Part shown: positions 14,460 through 26,300 of the stretch, one piece after another
Position numbering within the stretch: the first letter of the stretch is position 1
How the letters are laid out: every line of letters begins with the position of its first letter
NCBI GenBank assembly: GCA_019843655.1
Contig: JACDQD010000001.1
Span: forward strand, 45,105,659-45,169,658
DNA: 64,000 nucleotides
Direction of reading: 5' to 3'
DNA from: Lethocerus indicus
Lineage: Eukaryota; Arthropoda; Insecta; Hemiptera; Belostomatidae
Position numbers and translations under genes: made by a program
Notes under the pieces: model-generated
What the model saw: the letters and a program-made list of their open reading frames with translations, nothing else
What the model was told of the DNA's origin: nothing
Database searches by the model: none

Positions 14460-14522
14460 TATTGTAGCTGAAATCTTATTCTAACTGAAATCTTATTGTA
14501 GCTGAAATCTTATTGTAGCTTA
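14460..14522 (+). repeat. 17-18 bp tandem repeat
   Basis: TATTGTAGCTGAAATCT recurs about 3.5 times with small changes (ATTGTAGCTGAAATCTTATT, TCTAACTGAAATCTTATT, TGTAGCTGAAATCTTATT, TGTAGCT). Confidence 0.8.
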
Positions 14523-15224
14523 GGGCCGGCAAACCTGCCCCGCGAAACCGTTTTTGTTGTCGGCATCGAATGTCGAAACCGGTCTAGAGATAATTCCGAG
14601 ACGTTTAAACTGAGCTGTGGATTCTTTTTTCTGCTTGCAGGTTTGTGGTTCTATTTACCTGCCAGGGGTCCCGTACAACAGGGTCAAAACTACGCGAGCC
14701 ACTTCCGACTGAGCCTAATGTCGGTTGACCGAAGGTCTGAAATTTATCATAATTTATCGTTTATTTATAACGATAACAATAATTTATGAAGATTAATGAA
14801 TAATATTCATTAATGAAGTATGTTATCGAATTTTTTTCTGTAGTATATAGATCAATTAATGTAATACTTTAATAGAGCCTCATATTCGATTGAAGCGAGC
14901 TTACTACTAGTCGACATTATATATTTTGTATTCTTTTCAACAGTCAGATAGGTTAGAAAAGTTTTATAAAAAAATAAAATTTATAATATTTGCGGAATTG
15001 TAATAAACATATTGATTTATTTAATCAGTATGCTACCGGTGATCTGTGAATGATCTGTTTACATATCACGGTTCAGGGAATGTTCATTTTCGTATTACCA
15101 CTAGCAATGCTCATGTTATACAACATTTTATATAAAATTAGTATGTAGTGAAGATTTTAAATTAAGTCTATATTTTCCTAATGTTCGTAAAGAAAAGAGG
15201 GAATTTTATTCAAACAATTTAAAG

Positions 15225-15345
15225 GTACTTAATAAAAGTAATATTTAATAATTGTAGGAAATATCGGTCTTAGCGGCTATGTAACTAAATAAAAAATCAG
15301 TTTGCCTATTTTCTTGAGCTCCTTCAATGACGAACGACCATGCCG
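15225..15345 (+). repeat. dispersed repeat F, copy 2
   Basis: ATAATTGTAGGAAATATCGG, TTAGCGGCTATGTAACTAAA and GCTCCTTCAATGACGAACGA align with copy 1. Confidence 0.55.
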
Positions 15346-15937
15346 GGAATACAATTGCAATCAGACAATCTAAGATCCTTAAATATTTTAACACATTCGC
15401 GTTCGAAAAATTCACAGGTTTCGGAGAGTGTAATATATTATGTTTGTGTGTAAAGTTAACTTATATATTCGTCGTACGTGTAACCTGTTAACGATTTTTA
15501 TTTATCTACGCTTGTACAAGAAAAGTGTTTTTCCGTCTTTCGGAAAGGCATCGTTTCGCAGTCGGGCCCCCCCGCGAGTGGGATTCAGGTGGGGACCGAA
15601 TATTGGGTGCCGAAGTAGGACTAGTCGGGAGAGGGGCAACCTGATAAGATTCGAGCTGTGATACCGCCTCCTATATTAAGTACGTCCGATCGGTCTCAGT
15701 CGTCACTTGTGCTCTAGCCGCCCGAAGGCAAAGTTTGGAATTTTGCTGAACCTCCTGGCTTATCAAGTAGGTAGTTCGCATACTATTTTTTTTAACTGAT
15801 CGTTCAATGCGAGTAGTAAAATTAGATAATTTAACAACCTTTCAGTGATTCTGGCTTATAATAAAATATTATAATCGATCCAGTGGGTTTCTGTCTCCAC
15901 ACGCCTAGTCGGTCTTGAGCGAGACCGGTTTCGGTTC

Positions 15938-16405
15938 TCAGGATGTCGGGCAATAAACATTTTATACATATAATAATTCTATTGTTGATTCAACAAATTA
16001 TACGTAATAAAGAGGTAGCTAACTTTCTCTTTATGCGAAATATTGAAAAAAATTATACGTTATTACAATTTAAGTATTGAACAAACAGTCCACACAACTC
16101 TTCGGTTTTGAGCTAGACTGGTTTGGATTCATAGCCCAGTTACTTTGGTCCGGTTCTCTGAATTTGTTTTTCGGCTTAGTGTAATTCCGCAGTGTTGGAA
16201 GATCCGTTACAATTTTAACGTTACGCACGGACATTCCATAGTTATTATTGCATTTCCGTAATTAGAGAAATACCCGAAACCCAAAATCTAGTACCACTCA
16301 ATGATATAATTACATACATGCCCTGTTCCCACCATAAATACGACCTTTAGCGACGGAAAATCTAATTAAATTGTAACACTTGTGTTATTTCAAGTGACGA
16401 TCTTT
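15938..16405 (+). repeat. dispersed repeat E, copy 1
   Basis: About 460 bases alignable end to end with 20886-21345: GATGTCGGGCAATAAACATT, AAGAGGTAGCTAACTTTCTC, TTGAACAAACAGTCCACACA, CCCTGTTCCCACCATAAATA and the TAACACTTG end. No coding frame is visible, so it is a non-autonomous element or a duplicated segment. Confidence 0.8.
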
Positions 16406-16409
16406 AATA

Positions 16410-19400
16410 GTATTCTATAATAGGTAGATCGCTCTTTATTCTGAAATTGCGGACATTTTTTTTCTTTTACTAATTTTATCGGAAAATGTGTTTTATATAA
16501 AATTAGAATCGAAGTGAGCGATCGTTTTCATGAAAAATAAATTGTTACCGAAATTCTTTGTTATAACATTATTTGAGTGGGTCGTAAAATTTGAATATTT
16601 CATTAAATTTCATCGAATCAGTTTGTTGTAAATTGTCGTACACACTTTGTTGTAAATTTGTCCATTTTATTGAGCAGTTAATAATAATGTCTATAAAGGC
16701 CATTCTTCTTGAAGCAGATAGAAAATTATGTCACTTTCTACTTAATTTATATGCTCAAAATGCAACACCATTTTTAACAGTACGAAATGAACCGATCTAA
16801 AAAATAACCATTTTGGCACAGAAAAGCATTACACATATTAAAAACTTACTGAAATTCCTAGGTGACTTTTTATACAGGAATTTAAATTAACCATACGCGC
16901 ATAATAACGAATGATGCTTATAAAAAATGCTGGCCTATAAGACATAAATTTTAAGTGACATTAGAAATTATTAACAGTTCTATTGCTCCTCTAAATATCA
17001 CGATAAGGGGGTGTGCATTTTTTGGAGTGTTTTAATTGTACACGTTCATATTGCTAACGTTCGTGACGAACCAATGTAGTGTGGTTAAGGGGTATTTCTG
17101 GTGTTGAACGGTAAGAATTCCGCTGTTAGAAGTGATTTACGGCCCTGATGCAACTCGGCGGTGAGATTCTTGCACACAGATCGCTTCTGTTTGAACAGGG
17201 ATATAATTCTGGCGCGCCCCTCGGGCGACCTAATGCTGAACCACGGTCTTCAACATTGTTCAAAAGGGCGGTTGTTGAAAACCTACCGCAAATATAATTC
17301 GAGCCTTCGCAATATTTACGAAGCCCTTATCTTGACAATATAACTTGATCGGTTAATTACCAACGTTGGAGTGGTTGGAGTGCGCTGGAGGCGCATTCGA
17401 TGCTCATTAAAAGTAAAGTATACATAATGCAACAATCGTGGACTCTGCGTTCCACTCTTTCGGTGAGTTCTTCCGTTAATGGTTCGTTTTAAGTGTGGAA
17501 AATTTGGGAAATATAAATGGATGAACTTGTATTCGTTTCTGGGTTATTACACCGCGGTGAATCGCCTCCGCAACGCGTCTATTAACGTCGGATATGTCAC
17601 ATCGGCGGTTTTGTAATCTCATTGTTTGTAATCTTATTATATGTGTGTGGTTTGGTAAGGCGGGTCTGATTGAGAACAGCGGGACGACAAAAGGGCTGGA
17701 GTGGGCGACCTCGATCATAGTAAAGCGATAATTAAATGTCTGCTATGAATAGCTTTTTGTTTCATTCAAACAGGCGGTGAAAATCAGGCTTAGGCCAGAC
17801 GAATCTCCCTCAAATCAGTTCACAATAACTGGATCCGATTCGGGTGAAAGTTTTTCCCACCGTCATTAAAATAAAAAAATACTTTCAGAAGTTCAGAATA
17901 TAATTCATTCATCGTGTCCCTGAACAATATGGCAGGTAAACTGTAATTGGAATTATATGAGTAACAAATATGAAGGGAAAAATTATTACGAATGGAAGTA
18001 CTTGGTGTTGTTTCGCAAAACTTCCGGTAATATCGAAATTAGAATCGGCCGCCTCAATGGACAAACTAATAGCTGGGCTAGAGTAAGGATAAAAAAAAGC
18101 TAAATAGAGAAATAAAAACCGCAATAAACGGAGGTTGGCCGAACGGTAGACTCGGCGAGTAAGGACGTCCTAATTTTCAGTGAACCGTAAATAAGTACTA
18201 AAAAAATATATCGAGGGACTTCCTACTTCCATGATAACGCAATAACTACTCGAATCGAAGGTCGGAGGTAGGGTACTTAGAGAAGGAAGTTACGGCAGAC
18301 CGCGGAGAAATGAATTTCGTCTTACTAGTTAAAATATTTTATAATCTAGGAACTTTCAATTTTACTCTAATCGTTTCTTCTAACAAATACCAGCGGGTAC
18401 CATGACAAATAAAATTCCAGCCGCGGAATCCCACCTAAGCGTGCAGAAATTCATTTTTATTCATGCCGGCAGGATGCGTTCCTCAGTTTGCTATCGTGAG
18501 AAGCCTAAAACCGGTCTAGCTAAGATCAGAGAGGTGAGTCAGAAATGCGGAAGATATTCTGAAATTAAAATCTAATAAAAATGAATAAAAACAAGGACAG
18601 AAATACAACAAGCAATAACAGTCTATAAGTTCTATCAGGTTTTCTTTTTATGTGTACTTGACTGTTTAGTATTAAGAATCATTATTATTTTTTAGCCATG
18701 ATATTAAATTATTGAACGTTACCCGCTAGATATTTCATAGTGGCATCATTACTTAAGTGTTTTTATTCTCGTCAGTTCACTCCTCTAGGCCGAATGTCCA
18801 CGTAATACACTAATTACTTATAACGATGGCTTTTATTCATTTAATTAACCAGGTTCAACAAACCATTTCATCGTTTCTTGTTTTTTCATCGTGTTTTTTT
18901 AACGCAGCGCTTTCCAAACCAGCCCCCTATAACAGTTAGCATAGTGTTTAGGCCAGTCCGGGGATTAATATGCCCTGCGTCAGTAGCAACATATATTTTT
19001 TTTATTTGATTCTCTCTTCTGGTCGGTAAGTGTGACAGTTGTGTTCTCAAGACTGTATGTATCGTCAGCCACTAGCAATACCGCTTGTTGTGAGAAAAAT
19101 GCCCGTTTTGGAATAAATGTTGAATCGAGACATGTTAGAGACAGTCTATAAATAAATTTTCAATCACCGTCATTTTTATTAAACCGCTATACAAGACGTA
19201 CCGAATGGACATGAATTGTGAAGCAATCCGCTACGTAGGCCAGCATTGTTGAAAATGTGAAAATCTTATCTCGTATTATGAACTAATATTAGGTGTTATT
19301 ATTTTTATTACGCTCGAAATGTTATTATTTCTTCAATTTATTACGCGTATTATTTGTATTCTTGTAAATAATATTCAGTGCACTTGTTTAGTAGTCGGCG

Positions 19401-20305
19401 CGTTTGTACATAAGACGAGAGTCAGATCGATTTACTGTGTCTGTTTGTGGATAAATTATCAATTTGTTATCTTTGTCGCTATAACCGTGGAAAAAATTAT
19501 TTATTTACTATTGTAAATGTGGCTTATCGTGTTCACATTGGGCGTTTAATTGAAAGATTTTGAACCGGGTCTGAATAACCGGGTCGAGTGGCTTGTGATT
19601 TGAGCTAAAAGCAGTTAGGTTGTGTTGAAGAGCCGTGATCGATTACAGGCTCGAGTGGGCCTCGGATTAAACACCTTGTCCACTCTGGACATCTCTTTTG
19701 TTTTCGGGCCGAGGATGCCGAACAAAAAGCTCGTTATCGCGTAACGAGTGTGAACGCAGACGGAGAAACCGGTCTTTAATGATAAACAATCAACGGTGTC
19801 ATTCAAAACGCGGACCGATCACTCTTTACGCTTCCCTAGATTAGGTCTGTATCGGGTTTTATGTAAATAAATTCTATTCTACTCTGAAAAGAGTTTACGT
19901 CCATATCTAACAGACCGATCACCGTATACAGTTTAAAATAATAAGTCGTTATTCGGAATTTAATCTCCGAAATATTAAGAACATTTAGAAACGCATCGTT
20001 CATTGTAACCTTGCATTATGTAGAACTGAGCGTTTAATTTCCTCGACTCTAAAATTTATCTACAATAAGATCGACATTTCTCGGTATTCTCGATATTCTC
20101 GATATCCGACCAGTCACCTTAACGAATTTATAAAATATAATTTAAATATACACAGGCTCGTAGTTATTTGTGGGATCTAAGCCCATTGCAGAGCATAGGG
20201 AGGGTCCGCTTCCCATCACGACTGTGGTCACCCTCGGCCTTTAATCAATATAAATGATCACGTATATTTTATTTTATAATTTCTCTCTTTCTCTCTGTTT
20301 GTCTA
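16410..20305. other. upstream region of SLC26; no exon identified
   Basis: A non-coding first exon and promoter for SLC26 should lie in or beyond this stretch, because an acceptor precedes the start codon. I cannot place them. It contains one short Penelope-linked repeat and no recognisable coding exon. Confidence 0.5.
18465..18550 (+). repeat. short Penelope-linked tail repeat
   Basis: GTGAGAAGCCTAAAACCGGT followed by CTAGCTAAGATCAGAGAGGT; same order as the longer copies but only about 80 bases. Confidence 0.5.
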
Positions 20306-20345
20306 GGTGAGATCTGTAACTAAGTGGGAGTGCTCGGAGCGTGCC

Positions 20346-20451
20346 ATGGAGGAGAGTTGGTCAGGGCGAGTGAGGGTGGAGCGGCCGGCCTATCACCAGC
20401 TCGCCCTAGACGCCGCCTACATGCGACACCAGCCAACCTCGCACACCCTCC
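20346..20451 (+). CDS. SLC26: SLC26 coding exon 1 (start codon, N-terminal cytosolic tail)
   Basis: Residues 1-35 plus one base. A pyrimidine-rich acceptor ending at 20306 precedes it, so this exon probably begins at 20307 with 39 bases of 5' UTR, and an unseen upstream non-coding exon is implied. The peptide [14 protein letters not shown] is the usual conserved SLC26 N-terminal block. Donor GTAAGC at 20452, phase 1. Confidence 0.85.
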
Positions 20452-20903
20452 GTAAGCCATACTTTAACCATAACTATAGTATAATTAATATAAACAATAA
20501 TCGCGCACGAGAATCGGCGCGAATCGGTAGTTCTGAAGAAGGAGGCGGGGAAAATAAAAACGGGCAGTAAATCCCGTCGCTCCATTTCCGGTTTTTGAAC
20601 ACTCCCGCCTCGGAATAAACGGTGGCTGGTAACAATTAAACGCCGGCTCATAACGCTAAAAAAAGACTGAGAGGTGTGCGGCTCGAGGTTACAGGCTCCA
20701 TCTAGACGGCCGTAAAGGCGAGTCGGATCCATTAAGACTTTACGTCGTCGTTTTACAGAATTCGAACGCCTTGTGCAGGCGAGATGGAATGGAATTAATC
20801 AGAAAAAGATCCTCACTTCAAACTCAAAAAGCCGCTTCATGTCTGTCGTTGTAATCCCTCGTCAATCAAAATTATAAGAGTCCCGCGATGTCGGGGAATA
20901 AAC

Positions 20904-20945
<42 letters not shown>

Positions 20946-23900
20946 TCCTCTTGTGGATTCAAGAAATTATACGTAAAAAAGAGGTAGCTGACTCTCTGTT
21001 TATGCGGGGCGAAATGTTATAAAAAATATAATAAGTTATTATAATTTATGTAATGAACAAACAGACCATACACCTATTCGGTCTTGACTTAGCACCGTTT
21101 TGACTTATAGCACCGTTACTTTGTCAGGTTTTCTCAATTTGTTTATCGACTCCAAGATCGATTACAATTAACGTTACGCACGGGGAGTCCTGCAGTTATT
21201 ATTGCATTTTCTTGATTTGAGAAATCACCGAGACCCAAAATCACTCGTTGATATAGACAGGTCAATGCCCTGTTCCCACCATAAATTCGACCTTTACTAC
21301 CGGAGAATATCTAATTGAATTTTAACACTTGAAATAACGCAAGTGTCAAAAAAATGACACACAAAATGACGCGAAATATCGAAAAAAATATAATACTTTA
21401 TTTTAATTTTATGTATTAAACAAACAGGCAAAAAACTACTGAGCGGGGTCAAATGTCGGCCACGGAATCTGTTGAGATCTGTCATACCCGCGGCCGATTG
21501 GCTCCCGCGCTATAATTGGAAGGAATGGCTGCTAAAAGACATGATAGCCGGCTGCACGGTGGCTGTAATGAATATTCCCCAAGGTATTTTCAAGCGATAT
21601 TTATCACGGATATATGTACGTTAGAGCAAAAATATGCACTATTACATTATTCATATTCTAGATATCTAAACATTTATTTTGTATTTATGTTTTCGTATTT
21701 TTACGAAAACAAGCTGTAAGACTATCATCCGTTTGCCTTATGCGTTTTCAGGAATGGCTTACGCCCTTCTGGGCAACGTTCCGCCCGTTGTCGGAATCTA
21801 CATGGCTTTCTTCCCGGTCATCGTCTACTCCCTGCTGGGAACGTCGCGGCACATATCAATGGGTGAGCAGTCGACGGTTTTGAAGCGTTCGAATCGAATA
21901 ATGATTGATTTGCACAATTGTGTCGTTATTAATTGGTTTTTAGATTGACGTACGGATTATCAAAGGAAACGTTTTTAAAACGTTGACAATAAATAGCCCG
22001 GGGACAGTCCCGTGACCGAAAAATTGCGCGAAAGGCCCGCGTTTGGAAATTATCAGCCGAGTCCAAACGGGGCCAATTTTAAACGTGTTGTCAATTAATT
22101 AAACTTATCGACGCGACTTTAATTAATTTCTATTCTTCTCTAATTGTACAAACAAAATTCAATAGTTTATTTATAAAGTCGATCGGGAAACTGGTTAGGC
22201 TGAAAACAAATCATGTAATATCTGCGGGCGTATTCAGGTTTCGCAGATTTATTTTTCTTTACGTGTGGTTTTTCATTCTTTAAACAATTCATTAACAGAA
22301 ATTCTAAAAAAATATTTAAAAGTATTTTAAAGTCGGGATGCCGGACAATAGGGAGGGGACGTAGGATTAAGATTGTGCGTAATTCGGGAGTGGAGTTTGT
22401 TATATCATATCTTTGTGTGGCAAGGTTACGGACAAACGGTACTTCAATCTATATGTAGGGTAAGGTCGGAAACTTAAAAGTGCGCGTTAGGTTAGGATGT
22501 TCTGTCAACTTTTTCCCCACATTCATCACCCCTCTAGCGCGATTACTGTTGCTCGTAGCGGCGTCTAACTAGCATATTCTTGTTACGCTATTCGATGCGA
22601 AGAATTTGATACATAGGAAGATGTTCGACTGATTTTTTCCCCCAATTATTTGGTCGACGCAATTGAGGTTTCCCCAATATGCGCCGCGACTTCACTGTTT
22701 GTCGACTATGGCTGAGCCCCACAGTTCGAGTCCGTACGTCCAGATCGGTTTCGGTATATATTGCTGTACAGTAACAATGCATCCTTTAAACACAGTTTAG
22801 ATCCATTGTGCAGTAATCTAAGTAGGAATTTGTAGCGTCTCTTGAATCGTTTCGTTTTAACTTCATGAGAGGATCCTTTCCTCAGATTCAAGTTCTATTA
22901 CCGCTTCCTACAACTTACGAAATGATCCGAACCTAATTCAAATGCGGTTAAAAAGACGGAGAATAAAAATGAACCTCGATAAGTACATACTTAAAAGAGA
23001 CACCCCTTACTGCTGTTCGAAACACCCCTAACCACTGCAGATAAGGTAAAATACCTGGGTCTATATATAGACAAAAGACATGGAATCCACACAAAATTAT
23101 TTGAAAAGATAAAAATAAATTAGCCACCGCGGTGGCTAACGGAATTTTCCTTCATTAAAAAAAAAGATAGAGATTTTTCTTCAAAAATTGAAAAGATAAA
23201 AGTAAAAATAAATCCTTCATCTCGTTTAAAATACTAGTTTGTTTATTATTATTACAAGGTGCATAATGTATTATAATATTTAAGAATATAAATGTAAAAA
23301 GGCCATACACTTAACAAAACTTGTTTATAGCGTTGTATCGTTGTAATATTGTATTTATAGTAATAAAAATTATTTGCTATCCTGAAAAAAAAAAATTACA
23401 AGGTGCGATGAGCGTGCGCCTGGGGACTCTGAGGTCGGTGGTTCGAATCCGCCCGGAATGGCAAGGACGTCTAAGTTAGTCTTGAGAAAGGATAAATGAT
23501 TGGGGAAATAAGTGCTTCCTCCGTATCACAAAAAGCGTAACTGGACGTAAGCTGTTAATTGTGCTATATAAGAAATGATAAAAATAAAAAAAAAGTTATT
23601 ATCACAGGATCTTTCGCGGTCGTGTGCCTGATGGCCGGCAAAGTGGTTCTAACTCACTCCGGGCCCGGGAGTCTCAACCAGGCTCTGAACCAGAGCTCGG
23701 CTCTCGACCCCCAGCCCTACTATACACCGATCGAAGTCGGAACCGCCGTCACTTTCGTCGTCGCCGTATGTCAGGTACGACAGAATTGAGCAGACAAATT
23801 CTTAGGTTGTGGAAATCGATGATTTTATTTTTCTTCTGTTTTTAGTTGATATTGTATCTATTCCGAATGGGAATAGTCTGTACGCTACTGTCGGATACAT

Positions 23901-26250
23901 TGATCAACGGCTTCACGGCGGGAGCGGCCGTTCACGTTTTTACGTCCCAATTAAAAGATCTCCTCGGAATGAAGGTCCGCCGTTTCACCGGTTCCTTCCA
24001 GTTGATACATGTATGTATTTCAAGTTCCGTTACATGTACGATTTTGGATGTTTCGAAAGAGAACCATTACATAATTGATAGCCGGATTATGAATATATTG
24101 CGTACGTAATACATATATATTTTCACAGACTTACATCGAGATATTCAGTAATCTGGAAACGATCAACGTGGCGGCGGTCGTCGTTTCGATCATAACGATA
24201 ACCATCCTTCTCTTGAACAACGAAGCCTTGAAGGTGAGTAGACTTTTTTTAATGTAAGAGCGCACCGCGCGGCGAGAAATGTTCGCGGTTTTACTCATTT
24301 GAGTCCTGTCGCAGCCCTGGGTGAGCAAAAGGTCGATGGTGCCAGTACCAATCGAGTTGATAGCAGTTCTGGCGGGTACCTTGATATCTTCCTACGCCGG
24401 AATATCGGATACCTATAACCTGAAGACGGTCGGCGACATAGCCGTCGGGTAAGTTGCTCCGCCGGTACTTAAAATTAGGTATCCTTAAAGATTGTACGTA
24501 AGGATTAATTTTAATATAATGACTGTACAGGATACCGGAACCGAAGATGCCTCCTCTGTCCCTAATTTCGGAAGTGGCCGTCGACGGTTTTGTCATAGCA
24601 ATCATAGCCTACATCATCAGCGTGTCGATGGCTCTAATTTTCGCCACGAAGCTCAAATACGAAATCGATCCCAACCAGGAGCTGTTGGCCCAGGTGAGCG
24701 AAGAAGCCGGTTGGGCCGCGTCGAAGAAATGTCGGAACCCCCTTGTACAATAATTAAGCTCCTTTTTCTATTCAGGGCTGCGGCAATCTGGTGGGCTCGT
24801 TCTTCTCCTGTCTGCCTATTGCAGCGTCGCTGTCGAGGAGCGTGATACAGCAGACGGCAGGAGGCTGTACGCAGATAACCAGCCTCATTTCAAGTCTCAT
24901 ACTCCTGTTCGTGCTCCTCTGGATCGCCCCTTTCTTCGAACCGCTCCCGAGAGTAAGCCAACCGTTTTATCGTAAACATACATTTCTTTCCTCCACATAC
25001 ATAAATGGCTACTCAGAATCCTAGACAACAGATTGCAATTATTGCGACCCGAGAATTTGAGAAAATCTGAGACTGTCGTACTTTTGATTTTTATTTGTCT
25101 TTCGAGTGCTCTCTGAGTAGTTTAGTTATTTAGTAATCGTGCGCATTTTCTGTCCTCTTGTTTTATTGTGTTAAAACAATAGCGGGTGAAAACCTAATCA
25201 GCGCACACCTGCAGGTGCGGACACCGTCGACTGAAGTCTTAAGGGGTGGGTAAGCGGGGGACTTGCTCAGTACCGCGACCCAGCAGAAAGTTTCTTGTTG
25301 GAACGCCGGCAGAGTTAGAGATAGTTTTCGAGTGAAACATTCAGGCCAGAACAGGCCTGAAAGCAAGTTGCAACAACGAGACCAACGATGCGCGCGAAAA
25401 AAAAATTACTTTATATATAACACATATTTCCCTTCACGAGTAATGAGGCATTGCCGTCCATGAGGAGGATTTTGGTCACAATATAAGAAAAATGGACAGT
25501 ATAAAAAATTTCAAAATTGTTTGGAGATCTGTGGTCTCCAGATGCATACAATTTGTAATTAAAGAGCGGCCGTAGGCGAAAGGCTAAGCGCTCAAAAGAG
25601 AATGGGACGAATAAAAAAAATCTACTCTTCACTCTGGGCCGAAAAATCCGCTTCGTGACACAGTCCCAATATTCAATATCTCGTCAATCAAAATCTTAAG
25701 AGCTTCACAATCCCTATAATATCCAATAAAGAACGATAAACGCTTTATAAAATATAAACTACTCCATTTGTCGAATTAATATATAACAAGCTTCCCCTCA
25801 CCCGGTTGATTCGCGTATGCGCGCACGCCAGAAAAGATTTGTTGGCTAACCGAGAAAATCTCTAGGCCCGTAGCGTTTAAGCCATCGTGGAGGGAATAAT
25901 TCGTGAATAACAGAGGAGAGGGATTCAACGAGTCAATTTTGACGAGGAGTGAGATGAGGATGAAACCTTCTTTGGGAGCACGGATTTTATGAATTCGTCA
26001 ACTGCCAGTACGATGAAACCGTGGTGTACGGTTCGATTGGACTTGAAATCTCTGGATGCCAACGATGTCGGATGTCTCCGTGGAACGTGTGCGGTTGTGG
26101 GTTCGTTAACTGAGGTCAATGTTGATGTATTGGCCTCAGTAGTCATAATTTACGGTTTAAGTCTATTATATTGAGTCGCGTACGGGGTTTCCACGTAAAC
26201 GGAAAAGGTAGCGAATAAACTTTTCGTTTAACGAATGCGGTGGAAAAAAA

Positions 26251-26300
<50 letters not shown>

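Noticed and set aside
23400..23470. Possible tRNA gene (perfect box B)
   Set aside because: No closed acceptor stem or proper D-arm; followed by a body and an A-rich tail, so it fits a SINE.
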